The notes: a model not told the origin generated them from the sequence alone. Shown: positions 26,394 through 35,484, counted from the first letter of the stretch. The stretch: DNA of 64,000 nt from Solibacillus sp. FSL R7-0682 (GCF_038005985.1 NZ_JBBOUI010000001.1:3742501-3806500), one strand, 5' to 3'. Translations and numbers: made by a program.

Positions 26394-27555
26394 CTTAAGC
26401 CCTCATTTCTTGATCAAATTTTTAATCAATACTTCCGAATAGACAAAATCTATAAAAATAAAATATTCAAAACAATTTCTACCTTTATTATACAATTTTC
26501 TACATATGGATTACGATAGGATTTCTAACAAAGTCAAAACATTTGCACTATTTGATAATGAACTATTGAAGGAGAGTTTTTGGGAACGCTAACACTGTAG
26601 GGATAGAGCAAATAGTAAAGCAGGTTAACAAAACTTATAAATTATCTTCTTATCAAGAAGTTTACTGGAGAGGAATTGGCAGAATCTGTCGTATCAAAAC
26701 AACAACAACCTGCTATACAGCTAAAAATAGTTACCAAACATTTGTCTCTAATTTTGAAACACTATTAGCACATATGAACAATGCTATTGTATGCCCCTTT
26801 AATAAGATGAATGCTCAACTTTTTTACCAATTTTAGCAACATGTCAATCAAGTAAGATCTACCTAAAATAAAACAATTTGATTGTTAATACCGTATCTTA
26901 CCATATTATTATAAGTATTTATATTTGAATTTCCAGTTGATTGACTATCAATTGCTTACATTAACACGAAATAATTATATTAAAATAATATATAAGATGT
27001 ATAATTATTAGTAAAATTGAATACAATCACACCCCCTTCCCACCCCTGTAAATTACATGTATAAATTCGCAATAGAATGTATAAACATAGGCACCCTATT
27101 GCTGAAAATGAACTTTTTATAAATTTATGTTTATATTTTACAATTTCCTCGTTTATATTTTAAAGATTCATAGTTGTATTAAAAGGCTCAATCCTCACAT
27201 TAGTAATAATTGATTATTTAATTGTATTTCAGCTGATGCTTCGTATTGCATTGTTATACATGTCATCTTTTTGTTATGCAATCTACATATGATGACAGAC
27301 ATGAAGTGAACAAATCTCCTCTAAAACCTTTAAATAGAAGGTTTCGGAGAGTTTCTTATACTTTACATATCATTTACAGTTTTGTTAAAAACGTATTTTT
27401 GTTATATTTTTGCGGTATAGTAAATACAAGTTCAAAAGAGTAATTGACGTTCGCACATTATTCCACCTAACAGAAAGTCCGAGCTGTTAGAATGTGTAAA
27501 CAAAAATTGTTCAACTTTATTTGAACCATTTGACTAACACCTCTTTCATAAATTA
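26394..27555. other. Gene-poor AT-rich region of about 1.2 kb
   Basis: No supported gene. An 88-codon open stretch at 26570-26836 (plus strand) has no start codon or ribosome site and no family I recognise; it may be a decayed gene. A bulged hairpin with the core CTAACAG...CTGTTAG (near 27466-27490), flanked by CACATT/AATGTG, is visible. The stretch ends at the split hairpin that holds the IS element. Confidence 0.5.
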
Positions 27556-27585
27556 AACAAAGAAGCCTGGCATAATATTGAACTG

Positions 27586-27632
27586 AACCCCGAATAGTAG
27601 ACACTTTAGAAAAAAGTGACCTATTCGGGGTT
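27586..27632 (+). terminator. Terminator at the left end of the IS
   Basis: AACCCCGAATAG (27586-27597) pairs perfectly with CTATTCGGGGTT (27621-27632), with an inner CACTT/AAGTG pair, and runs into TTTTTT. It uses part of the terminal repeat and would stop transcription entering from outside. Confidence 0.75.
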
Positions 27633-27698
27633 TTTTCTATTTTCATTCCTAGAAATCCCCGTTATACTGACCATACGATTTAAGAACGGGAGAACATC

Positions 27699-28127
27699 AT
27701 GAGTAAAATAATTTTTAACGAACATCAACGTCGACAAATTGAACAGAATCCAAATGTCGTTTTGATAACCGATCGATCTATTCAATATACAGTAGCTTTC
27801 AAATTAAAAGCTGTTCAAGAAAATCTAAAAGGCAAAGGGCCTACCGAAATCTTCAAAGCTGCAGGCTTTGATTTAGAAATCATCGGGATTAAAAAAGTTC
27901 AAAGTGCTGTTCATAGGTGGAAGAAAATTTATCAAACATACGGTGAGGATGGTTTTACACAAGAGCGTCGTGGAAAAGGCAGTACAGGTCGCCCACGTGC
28001 CGAAAAATTATCAGCTGATAAAAAGTTAGAGAAAGCAGAAGCTCGTATTCATCTATTGGAAGCAGAGCTAGCGCTCTTAAAAAAGCTCGACGAAATGGAA
28101 AGGCAGGCGAAGAAGAATCGTTTTTAA
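27699..28127 (+). CDS. IS3-family transposase OrfA (HTH protein)
   Basis: A 142-residue product whose N-terminal part is a helix-turn-helix of the IS3/IS150 type (YTVAFKLKAVQENLKGKGPTEIFKAAGFD...VHRWKKIYQTYGEDGF). A leucine-zipper-like coiled coil at the C-terminus (LEKAEARIHLLEAELALLKKL) mediates oligomerisation in this family. It binds the terminal repeats. A -1 frameshift at A AAA AAG (28079-28085) near its end produces the OrfAB transposase. The ribosome site is ACGGGAGAAC before the ATG. Confidence 0.93.
   Translation: MSKIIFNEHQRRQIEQNPNVVLITDRSIQYTVAFKLKAVQENLKGKGPTEIFKAAGFDLEIIGIKKVQSAVHRWKKIYQTYGEDGFTQERRGKGSTGRPRAEKLSADKKLEKAEARIHLLEAELALLKKLDEMERQAKKNRF
28079..28085 (+). other. 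Programmed -1 frameshift heptamer A AAA AAG
   Basis: The heptamer lies in the orfA reading frame as TTA AAA AAG. A slip of one base back continues in the frame of orfB (LKKARRNGKAGEEESFLTPKEKYQ...), which stays open to 29029. This is the classical IS3 arrangement. Confidence 0.85.
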
Positions 28128-28186
28128 CACCCAAAGAAAAATATCAAGCAATCAGTGAAACGATTCGATTATTTCAACTCAAAAAT

Positions 28187-29029
28187 ATGACACGGTATCT
28201 TTGTGAAGTAGCAAATGTCAGCTCGAGTGGTTACTATAAATGGCGACAAAATATGGAGAAACATTCATTACGTGAAGAAGCTGATTATCAAGATTATCTT
28301 TTACTAAAAGTAATCTATGATGAAGCAAAAGGCAAAATTGGTTATCGAGGGTTTTATATGGAACTGGTGGACCAATTAGGGAAACCGATGAACCATAAAA
28401 AAATTCTTCGATTGATGCGTAAATTTAATTTGTATGCGAAGGTTCGTCGTGCCAATCCTTATCGACTTATAGAAAAAGCGAATGAAGCACATCGTCAAAT
28501 TCCAAATTACTTAAATCGGGCATTCAAACAAGACGAGCCAGGAAAAGTCTTCTTAACAGACATTACCTATCTCCAATATAAGGGTGGCCGTACGGCTTAT
28601 TTATCATGTGTAAAAGATGTCGCAACAAGAGAAATCGTTGCGTATAAACTAGCTACTACTCTTAAATTGTCGATTGTTTATGAAACACTTGAACAATTAA
28701 AACATCATTTGGATGGGAATCTTCATCCGGAAGCAATGATTCATTCGGATCAGGGGTTTCATTATACGCATCCAGGATTTCAGAAGCTTGTGAAAGACAT
28801 GGGGTTAAAACAATCTATGTCACGTCGAGGAAACTGTCTAGATAATGCGCCAATGGAATCGTTCTTTGGTCATTTTAAAGATGAAGTCGATTATCATGAA
28901 GCTGAAAGTTTCACGGAGCTACATACACAAGTCATTGACTATATCACGCATTACAACCACACAAGAAAGCAATGGACATTAAAAAAGATGACTCCGGCGA
29001 GTTACCGAAGTCATCTAATCGCAGCCTAA
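28187..29029 (+). CDS. IS3-family transposase OrfB (DDE integrase domain)
   Basis: A 280-residue catalytic part starting at the first in-frame ATG. The frame is open upstream to the frameshift site at 28085, so the working product is probably OrfAB (27699-28085 joined to 28085-29029). The HTH_21 segment (YDEAKGKIGYRGFYMEL) precedes the rve integrase core. The DDE residues are visible as D in FLTDITYLQY, D in HSDQGFHY and E in NAPMESFFGHFKDE; the RRGNCLDNAPMESFF signature is typical of IS3. It cuts and joins the element ends. Confidence 0.93.
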   Translation: MTRYLCEVANVSSSGYYKWRQNMEKHSLREEADYQDYLLLKVIYDEAKGKIGYRGFYMELVDQLGKPMNHKKILRLMRKFNLYAKVRRANPYRLIEKANEAHRQIPNYLNRAFKQDEPGKVFLTDITYLQYKGGRTAYLSCVKDVATREIVAYKLATTLKLSIVYETLEQLKHHLDGNLHPEAMIHSDQGFHYTHPGFQKLVKDMGLKQSMSRRGNCLDNAPMESFFGHFKDEVDYHEAESFTELHTQVIDYITHYNHTRKQWTLKKMTPASYRSHLIAA

Positions 29030-29129
29030 TTAAATGGCTATCTTGTTTTTTATTAAACTGTCTACAAAATAGGGTTCAGTTCATATTTTACGCCTGGCTT
29101 CTTTGTTTTTAATTTAAGTTTCACTTATT

Positions 29130-30461
29130 TTATTCTTTTCTCCCAAAACGTTTCGGTGCTTGCATAAGTACATCCCATACCCCACTAAATGGAGGTGCAT
29201 ATGCTAAGTCTAAATTTAATAGCTCCTCAAAGGTCATTTCATTATATAGCGCTGTGGCAAAAACATCGATTCGCTTATCAACACCGTTTTGGCCAACAAT
29301 TTGTACTCCAAGTAACTTACGACTTTGTTGCTCAACAAGCATACGAATTTTCATTGGTCGTGCATTTGGATAATAGCTCGCAATATCATTAGCCTCATAT
29401 ACAATTGCCTCGACAACTGCATTTAACTTATCGGCATCGATATTATTCAAGCCGGTCATGCCAATTTGTAAATCAAAAAATTTTAAGATCGATGTACCAA
29501 CAATCCCCTTAAATTTTTGATCAAAGCCGACAATATTTAACCCAGCTATACGCCCTTGTTTATTGGCAGTAGTTCCAAGGGGTAAATAATCAACCTGCTT
29601 CTTTATACGATGATAATGAGATGCACAATCCCCTGCTGCATAAACATTCGTAATAGATGTTTCCATTCTTTCATTAACGATTAATGCACCGTTTTCTAGT
29701 TTTGCAAAGCCTTCTGCAAATTGCGTATTTGGACGCACTCCTGCGGCTACGATCACGACATCTGTCATATAGGTTCCTGTTTTTGTTTGAACACTTTCGA
29801 CAAAATCTGTGCCATCAAAGCCTACAACCGATTCATTCAATAATACTTCAATCCCATTCTTAATTGCCTCATCATAAACAAGCTGCGCAAGCTCATAATC
29901 AAGCGCCTTCATTAGCTGGTTCCCTTGCTGAATAATCCTCACTTCAAGTCCACGCTCGCGCATTGTCTCTGCAACTTCTAAACCAATATAGCCTCCACCA
30001 ATAATCGTTACATGCTTGGCGGAAGGAAGCTCCGCCATTAAAGTGTCCATTTCAGGAATCGTCTTTACATGATGAACCCCTTTCAACTGTTTATATTTTT
30101 TAAAGGGCATCGTTGGTGCTGCTCCAGTTGCAATTAGTAAACAATCATACATAAATTCAAACGGCTCTCGACTATTAACATCCAATCCGTACACCGTTTG
30201 TAGTTTCGTATCGATTGCTGTTACCTCATGAAAAATACGAGCATCAATTCCATACTTCGAACGGAATTCCTCTACATCTCGAGCAATAAGCGTAGTTGTA
30301 TCACGTACTTTTCCATTAATGACATACGGTAATCCACATTGTCCGTATGAATAAATCTCGCCCTTTTCTAATACGAGCACCTGAGCAGCATTATTATTAC
30401 GTACAATTTCCATCGCAGCACTCATACCTGCTGCGTCTCCTCCAATAATAATAACTTTCAT
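29130..30461 (-). CDS. FAD/NAD(P)-dependent disulfide reductase, CoA-disulfide reductase type
   Basis: A 443-residue single-cysteine flavoprotein. It has an FAD-binding GGDAAGMSAAMEI at the N-terminus, the redox-active Cys in YSYGQCGLPYVI (the CoA-disulfide reductase / NADH oxidase type), an NAD(P)-binding GGGYIGLEVAETMRERG, the FAD motif TNVYAAGDCA and a C-terminal dimerisation domain. It probably reduces CoA disulfide, or is a related NADH oxidase or persulfide reductase; there is no rhodanese fusion. The ATG at 30461 has AAGGAG at 8 bases; the GTG three codons earlier overlaps that site and is rejected. It is divergent from the Gfo/Idh gene. Its natural terminator downstream has been split by the IS. 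Confidence 0.88.
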   Translation of the reverse strand: MKVIIIGGDAAGMSAAMEIVRNNNAAQVLVLEKGEIYSYGQCGLPYVINGKVRDTTTLIARDVEEFRSKYGIDARIFHEVTAIDTKLQTVYGLDVNSREPFEFMYDCLLIATGAAPTMPFKKYKQLKGVHHVKTIPEMDTLMAELPSAKHVTIIGGGYIGLEVAETMRERGLEVRIIQQGNQLMKALDYELAQLVYDEAIKNGIEVLLNESVVGFDGTDFVESVQTKTGTYMTDVVIVAAGVRPNTQFAEGFAKLENGALIVNERMETSITNVYAAGDCASHYHRIKKQVDYLPLGTTANKQGRIAGLNIVGFDQKFKGIVGTSILKFFDLQIGMTGLNNIDADKLNAVVEAIVYEANDIASYYPNARPMKIRMLVEQQSRKLLGVQIVGQNGVDKRIDVFATALYNEMTFEELLNLDLAYAPPFSGVWDVLMQAPKRFGRKE

Positions 30462-30633
30462 TTTAATCACTCCTTATTAAAACATTCCCTATTTATGAAC
30501 TATTTTTCATTTTTTATAATTGAAATTCCAACTTTTTATTGGACGACTACAAATTTTACAATGTTTCCTATTTCATAAAATATGCTACACTAACTATCAG
30601 AATAATCCCACATTTAAAGGAGCTATAGCAAAT

Positions 30634-31569
30634 ATGACAAAAACAACAATAGGTATTATTGGTACAGGTGTTGTTGGTGAACGCATCATTAACCAAGCAT
30701 TACAAAATGAAAACTATGAAATTGCAGCTATTTTCGATGAAAATAAAGAACGCTTAACACTGCTTGCAGAAAAGTATAGCGTACGTAAAGTAGAAAGCTT
30801 ACAACAATTGCTGTCACTAAAGCCTGATTGGGTATACATTGGTACCCCTCCTGTTAGTCATGCCCCACTTGCAGAAGAAATTGCTAAGCATGGCTTACAT
30901 ATTTTATCTGAAAAACCACTGGCACATGATGCTACAGACGGAGAAACAATGGTGAAGGTGGCAGCAGATGCGAAGATCAAATCGGCAATGCACTTCCCAC
31001 TCATGTATGGTGCGGCTGTACATCAACTAAAAAAAGAGCTTGCCGAAGAAATGGGCGATATTACGCGCATCGAGCTCCATACATATTTCCCTGAATGGCC
31101 ACGTAAATGGCAGCAAAATCCTTGGATTGCATCACGTGAGCAGGGTGGATTCATTCGTGAGATTTTCCCACATTACTTACAGTTAACACATCATCTATTT
31201 GGTGAGATTACTATTTTAGCGCACGAAACGACATATCCAGAAAATGTAGAATTATGCGAAACCGGCGTTACGGCTCTAGCAAAAACAGTAGGTGGAATTC
31301 CGATTGTAATTAATGGGCTCTCAACAATTGGTCAGGAAGAGCGTATCGATTACAAAATTTTTGGAACAAAGAAAGTTGTTACATTACGAAACTGGTCTCA
31401 AGTCTGGACGAGCAATGCGTATGAAGCAGAAATAGAAATTATACCAGAGGGCGCACCGCAAACAATGCTTGAAGCTTGTCGTAACCTACTTTTAGATGAA
31501 GAAGCGTTCGTCGTAACATTTGAAGAAGGATTAAAAGTTCAACGTTGGGTGGATGAGCTATTAAAGTAA
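30634..31569 (+). CDS. Gfo/Idh/MocA family oxidoreductase
   Basis: A 311-residue NAD(P)-dependent dehydrogenase. The Rossmann fingerprint GIIGTGVVGERI lies at the N-terminus, followed by the family motif SEKPLAHDATDGETMV (EKP, with the catalytic Lys). A C-terminal alpha/beta domain begins at about residue 125. It acts on a sugar, inositol or similar polyol that cannot be told from the sequence. I start at the ATG at 30634 with AAAGGAG upstream; the longer frame from 30520 lies in AT-rich leader. Divergent from the flavoprotein gene and followed after 144 bases by gamma-glutamyltransferase. Confidence 0.88.
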   Translation: MTKTTIGIIGTGVVGERIINQALQNENYEIAAIFDENKERLTLLAEKYSVRKVESLQQLLSLKPDWVYIGTPPVSHAPLAEEIAKHGLHILSEKPLAHDATDGETMVKVAADAKIKSAMHFPLMYGAAVHQLKKELAEEMGDITRIELHTYFPEWPRKWQQNPWIASREQGGFIREIFPHYLQLTHHLFGEITILAHETTYPENVELCETGVTALAKTVGGIPIVINGLSTIGQEERIDYKIFGTKKVVTLRNWSQVWTSNAYEAEIEIIPEGAPQTMLEACRNLLLDEEAFVVTFEEGLKVQRWVDELLK

Positions 31570-31713
31570 ATTGCACTAAACTCTAGATTAAAAGATAAAG
31601 AGACACTTTTAAGGAGTTAAAGACAAATTCATTTCTTAAATCATAATTTATGCGTAAAACCAATATAGCCGTAATATTCTAATAGTTAAATAGCTTTTAA
31701 GGGGGATTTTTAT

Positions 31714-33315
31714 ATGGATTTTTTAAACTATCCGTTTGCAAGTAAACGAAATACAGTCATTGCAAACCGTGGCATGGTCGCTACATCACAACCACTTGCG
31801 GCTCAAGCAGGGCTTGATATATTGAAAAAAGGTGGCAACGCAGTCGACGCGGCCATTGCAACCGCTGCGGCACTTACAGTCGTTGAACCAACATCAAATG
31901 GTATCGGTGGTGATGCTTTTGCGCTCGTTTGGATGAAAGAAGAACTATTCGGGTTAAATGCTTCAGGTCCATCTGCGAAAAGTATTTCAAAGGAAGCTTT
32001 AGCTGAGCGTGGCTTCGATAAAATACCGATGCATGGTGTCATCCCTGTAACTGTTCCAGGAGCCCCTTCCGCATGGGTTGCTCTTTCAAAGCGCTTCGGT
32101 AAATTGCCATTAACAGAAGTGCTAGCACCTGCTATCTCCTATGCAGAAGAAGGGTATCCAATTTCCGTTACACTCGGTCAAAACTGGCAAAATGGGTACA
32201 AAAAATATAAAACTACATTAACGTCAAAGGAATTTGATGCATGGTTCGATACGTTTTCCATCAATGGGCGTATGCCAGAAATTGGCGAAGTTTGGCGATC
32301 ACCTGGGCATGCCGATACACTACGCAAAATTGCAGAAACAAACGGGGAAGCGTTTTATAAAGGTGAGATCGCAGACAAAATTGAGGATTTCATGAAACAA
32401 CATAACGGCTTTATTTCAAAAGAGGATTTAGCAAGCTATAAGCCAGAGTGGGTAGAACCTATAAAAGTGCACTACAAAGGTTATGATGTGTGGGAAATTC
32501 CTCCGAACGGACAAGGAATCGTTGCACAAATGGCTTTAAACATTTACAAGCAAGCAGATCCAAAATGGCAGGACGCAGACACACTACATCAGCAAATCGA
32601 GGCTATGAAAATTGCTTACACGGATGGAAAGGCCTTCGTAACAGAGCGGAATCAAATGCCTGTAAAGGTGGAAACATTACTTTCTCCTGCTTACGGTGAG
32701 TCCCGTTTTTCAGAAATTACTGATACAGCACTAGAACCGAAGCCATTTGACATTCCAAAAGGTGGAACTGTTTATTTAGCAACAGCTGACGCAGAAGGAA
32801 ACATGGTATCCTTTATACAAAGTAACTATATGGGCTTTGGATCTGGTATTGTCATTCCTGAGACGGGTGTGGCCCTACAAAATCGAGGCTATGATTTTTC
32901 ACTTGATGAACAGCATCCAAACTTCCTACAGCCAAGCAAGCGTACTTATCATACAATTATTCCAGGCTTCTTAACAAAGGATGACAAGGCGGTCGGTCCA
33001 TTTGGTGTGATGGGCGGTTATATGCAACCACAGGGGCATTTCCAAGTCGTTACAAATACGATTGATTTCCATTTAAATCCACAAGCGGCACTTGATATGC
33101 CAAGATGGCAGTGGATGGGCGAAAAACGAATTGATGTCGAACCACATTTTCCAAATTATTTAATACAGGCGCTTGAACGCAAAGGTCATAACATCCATGT
33201 AACGGTAGATGGAGGTAGTTTCGGTCGTGGACAAATAATTTGGCGTGATCAAAAAACAGGCGTACTTTATGGAGGCACAGAGCCTCGAACAGATGGTTCA
33301 ATTGCAGCTTGGTAA
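31714..33315 (+). CDS. Gamma-glutamyltransferase family protein (YwrD-like)
   Basis: A 533-residue Ntn-hydrolase that hydrolyses or transfers the gamma-glutamyl group of glutathione-like compounds. Family segments: ANRGMVATSQPLAAQAGLDIL, GGNAVDAAIATAAALTVVEP, SNGIGGDAFALVW, WEIPPNGQGIVAQMALN, GGTVYLATADAEGNMVSFIQS and GVMGGYMQPQGH. The precursor is normally cleaved before a Thr near residue 350 (probably that in KGGTVYL). There is no signal peptide, so like B. subtilis YwrD it is probably cytoplasmic. A strong AAGGGGGATT site precedes the ATG, and a bidirectional terminator follows. Confidence 0.92.
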   Translation: MDFLNYPFASKRNTVIANRGMVATSQPLAAQAGLDILKKGGNAVDAAIATAAALTVVEPTSNGIGGDAFALVWMKEELFGLNASGPSAKSISKEALAERGFDKIPMHGVIPVTVPGAPSAWVALSKRFGKLPLTEVLAPAISYAEEGYPISVTLGQNWQNGYKKYKTTLTSKEFDAWFDTFSINGRMPEIGEVWRSPGHADTLRKIAETNGEAFYKGEIADKIEDFMKQHNGFISKEDLASYKPEWVEPIKVHYKGYDVWEIPPNGQGIVAQMALNIYKQADPKWQDADTLHQQIEAMKIAYTDGKAFVTERNQMPVKVETLLSPAYGESRFSEITDTALEPKPFDIPKGGTVYLATADAEGNMVSFIQSNYMGFGSGIVIPETGVALQNRGYDFSLDEQHPNFLQPSKRTYHTIIPGFLTKDDKAVGPFGVMGGYMQPQGHFQVVTNTIDFHLNPQAALDMPRWQWMGEKRIDVEPHFPNYLIQALERKGHNIHVTVDGGSFGRGQIIWRDQKTGVLYGGTEPRTDGSIAAW

Positions 33316-33321
33316 ATGTCA

Positions 33322-33349
33322 AAAGGGCAACCTCCTATGGTTGCCCTTT
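33322..33349 (+). terminator. Bidirectional terminator between convergent genes
   Basis: AAAGGGCAACC (33322-33332) pairs perfectly with GGTTGCCCTTT (33339-33349), 6-base loop. It serves the gamma-glutamyltransferase gene and the convergent acidic protein gene. Confidence 0.85.
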
Positions 33350-33359
33350 AACATAATCA

Positions 33360-33671
33360 TTATTCTACTTCAGCTTGTTCTTCTGCATCCGCTACTAATT
33401 GCTCTTTACAAAAGGCTAAAATCATTGCCTCTTCCTCTTCTTCTAAAGCAAAATCAAAATATTCATTATTCGCCTTATCCATAATGTAATAGTTCATAAT
33501 ACGGACATTTTCTTCAATAACACCAACAATTGCACGAATTTCAATACCCGCAGCAGAATATAGTTCATCCTCTTCGTCTACTTCCACATCTATTAAAAAC
33601 TCATAGCGTTTACCTTCAATAATATTGGTCGGATCTAAAATTTCTTCAATTGAAAATTGTGTAATATTCAT
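33360..33671 (-). CDS. Small acidic protein, tentatively DUF6509-like
   Basis: A 103-residue, strongly acidic cytoplasmic protein: ITQFSIEEILDPTNIIEGKRYEFLIDVEVDEEDELYS, then AIVGVIEENVRIMNYYIMDKANNEYFDF and a Glu-rich C-terminus. The opening pattern (x-ITxxSVExIxDPtGIlxGxRYEFxLDIEVxEdDELYs) is, from memory, that of the DUF6509 family in Bacillaceae; I could not confirm this. Its function is unknown. The ribosome site GGAGGGAGC precedes the ATG. Convergent with the gamma-glutamyltransferase gene. Confidence 0.78.
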   Translation of the reverse strand: MNITQFSIEEILDPTNIIEGKRYEFLIDVEVDEEDELYSAAGIEIRAIVGVIEENVRIMNYYIMDKANNEYFDFALEEEEEAMILAFCKEQLVADAEEQAEVE

Positions 33672-33797
33672 TTTCTTGCTCCCTCCAGGACATCTTCTAT
33701 TTAATCATAATCAAAAAAACGCAGTCGTCAACCAATAGCGAATTCCCGTGACAGAAATCTCTCACTATGCCAAACTAAACATAAGGAGTGATCGAAG

Positions 33798-34976
33798 TTG
33801 AAAAAATTACTTTATTATGTCGATGCGATGCAAAAAGAGTTTACAGCAAATGTTGTAAAAACAGGAAAAGAAGCAGACCGTTCCTATATCGTACTCGATA
33901 ACACAGCGTTTTATCCAACAGGTGGTGGACAACCTCATGATACTGGCTGGATTAATACTATCGAAATTATCGATGTCGAAAAGGTAGAGGATGAAATTCG
34001 GCATTATTCGCACGAAGACGTGGAGAATATTTCCGGGGAAATTACAGGAAAACTAAATTGGACGCGTCGTTTTGATCATATGCAACAACATGCTGGTCAG
34101 CATATTTTAACGGCGGCTTTTGTCGAATTATTAAACATACCTACTGTTAGCTTCCATTTAGGTACTGACCTTGTAACCATTGATTTAGATGTAGCAGATG
34201 TAACAGAAGAACAATTGCAAGCTGTAGAGAACCGTGCCAATGATATTATTTTAGAAAATCGCACAATTGAAACAAAGTGGGTAACAAAGGACGAGTTGGC
34301 TCAGTTTAACTTACGTAAAGATGTCAAAGTGGAAGAAGATATTCGCTTAGTCATTATTCCAGATTTTGATTACAATGGCTGTGGAGGTACGCATCCAACA
34401 TCAACAGGACAAGTTGGTCTTTTAAAAATTTTAGCTACTGAAAAAATAAAGCAGCAAATCCGAATTCACTTTATATGTGGAAATCGTGTACGGAAGCAAC
34501 TTGCCATGCGAAAACAAGTACTGACAGATGTTGCACGCCAATTAAGTGTCCCAGAGGAAAATGCGGCAGAGGCGTTACGTAAATTTGCACAAACTGCAAA
34601 AGCAACCGAAAAAAGCTTAGCTGAATTACAAGATGAATTACTAATTTTTGAGGCAAAAGAATTAGCAAAACAGTCCATTCCTATTGCCTATTTTACAAAT
34701 CGTTCAATCCAGCAACTTCAAAAACTAGCACGTTTTATTACGCAAGAAAATCCAGCAGCTATTGCTCTTTTAGTTGCCGACAATGGCGAGAAACTACAGT
34801 TCGTGGCAGCACGTGGCAGTGAACAAACCCAGTCAATGAAAGCTATTTCTACAGCTGTCCTTCCACTTATCAATGGGAAAGGCGGGGGCAATGATGCACT
34901 TGTTCAAGGGGGCGGAGAAAAGGTCGTTTCAGCCGAGCAACTTTTAAGGTCCATGGAAAAGGTAATCTCTTCATAA
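33798..34976 (+). CDS. Alanyl-tRNA editing protein AlaX-L type
   Basis: A 392-residue trans-editing factor that hydrolyses mischarged Ser- or Gly-tRNA(Ala). The N-terminal beta-barrel has NTAFYPTGGGQPHDTG. The zinc-binding editing site reads HMQQHAGQHIL (HxxxH) with CGGTHP further on. A helical linker and a C-terminal DHHA1/C-Ala-like part follow, with GKGGGNDALVQGGG. The start is a TTG at 33798 behind AAGGAG; no ATG or GTG in frame fits better. The gene is alone and ends in a strong shared terminator with the convergent rhodanese gene. Confidence 0.9.
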   Translation: MKKLLYYVDAMQKEFTANVVKTGKEADRSYIVLDNTAFYPTGGGQPHDTGWINTIEIIDVEKVEDEIRHYSHEDVENISGEITGKLNWTRRFDHMQQHAGQHILTAAFVELLNIPTVSFHLGTDLVTIDLDVADVTEEQLQAVENRANDIILENRTIETKWVTKDELAQFNLRKDVKVEEDIRLVIIPDFDYNGCGGTHPTSTGQVGLLKILATEKIKQQIRIHFICGNRVRKQLAMRKQVLTDVARQLSVPEENAAEALRKFAQTAKATEKSLAELQDELLIFEAKELAKQSIPIAYFTNRSIQQLQKLARFITQENPAAIALLVADNGEKLQFVAARGSEQTQSMKAISTAVLPLINGKGGGNDALVQGGGEKVVSAEQLLRSMEKVISS

Positions 34977-35014
34977 AAAAATAGGGGAAGATTTGCTCTT
35001 CTCCTACTTTTTTT
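34975..35014 (+). terminator. Bidirectional terminator between alaX and rhodanese genes
   Basis: TAGGGGAAGA (34982-34991) pairs with TCTTCTCCTA (34997-35006) with one mismatch, flanked by an A-run and a T-run on both sides. Confidence 0.8.
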
Positions 35015-35369
35015 ACCCCGCTCGTAACGCGTTCATGCCTCGTCGCACATTCGTAACATCTGTATAGCCTAGTTTTACAAGCTCTTTACATGCTTGGTTG
35101 CTTCGAACACCGCTCTGGCAAATAACCACAATTGGCCTGTCCTTGGGCAAATCCCCTAAATATGCACCGCGTGGACGATTAATAAAATTTGGAATATGTG
35201 CTTCTTTATATTCCTTTACCGTTCGTACATCAACGAAAACATAGCGTTCATCATTGAGTAACGGTTGTAATTCCTTTGTCGTAATATACTTTACACCTTT
35301 CGTCGGCATAAAACGGTACGTCATTACAATGATTAATAGAATCGCAATGAGCGTAATAATTCCTTCCAT
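35013..35369 (-). CDS. Membrane-anchored rhodanese-like protein
   Basis: A 118-residue protein with one N-terminal membrane helix (IITLIAILLIIVMTYRF) and a single rhodanese domain facing the cytoplasm by analogy with relatives. Catalytic Cys sits in VICQSGVRSNQA (CxxGxR loop), and VDVRTVKEYKEAHIPNFIN is the family N-terminal segment. It is expected to handle persulfide sulfur; the acceptor is unknown. The ribosome site AAGGAGC precedes the ATG. It lies downstream of the metallophosphoesterase gene, separated from it by two hairpins. Confidence 0.88.
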   Translation of the reverse strand: MEGIITLIAILLIIVMTYRFMPTKGVKYITTKELQPLLNDERYVFVDVRTVKEYKEAHIPNFINRPRGAYLGDLPKDRPIVVICQSGVRSNQACKELVKLGYTDVTNVRRGMNALRAG

Positions 35370-35418
35370 GTCGAATAGCTCCTTGTATGCATTTTCTCTA
35401 TTTTACGATACGAATGGC

Positions 35419-35454
35419 GGGCAAGCTATTTTGAAGTATTGAAAATAGCTTGCC
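35419..35454. other. Perfect 13-bp inverted repeat without a T-run
   Basis: GGCAAGCTATTTT (35419-35431) pairs with AAAATAGCTTGCC (35442-35454). It lies between the phosphoesterase terminator and the rhodanese start, so it may be a second terminator, a leader structure or an operator. Confidence 0.5.
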
Positions 35455-35460
35455 TCAAAA

Positions 35461-35484
35461 AAAACGCCACTTTTGTGACGTTTT
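35461..35484 (-). terminator. Terminator of the metallophosphoesterase gene
   Basis: Minus strand: AAAACGTCAC / GTGGCGTTTT with AAAA loop, overlapping the stop codon and followed by eight T. Confidence 0.75.

Larger units (their letters stand above)
27579..29083 (+). mobile_element. Complete IS3-family insertion sequence (IS150-like group), 1505 bp
   Basis: The ends are imperfect inverted repeats: left TGAACTGAACCC...TAGACA (27579-27607), right the complement of 29055-29083, 23 of 29 positions the same. A 3-bp TAT lies on both sides (27576-27578 and 29084-29086), the duplication size usual for IS3. Inside are orfA (HTH), a slippery A AAA AAG and orfB (DDE integrase). The host flanks are complementary: left ACAAAGAAGCCTGGC, right GCCTGGCTTCTTTGT. 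The element therefore interrupts a hairpin. All parts look intact, so it is probably active or recently inserted. Confidence 0.93.

Noticed and set aside
26570-26836. 88-codon open stretch in the gene-poor region
   Set aside because: No start codon or ribosome site and no recognised family; at most a decayed gene.
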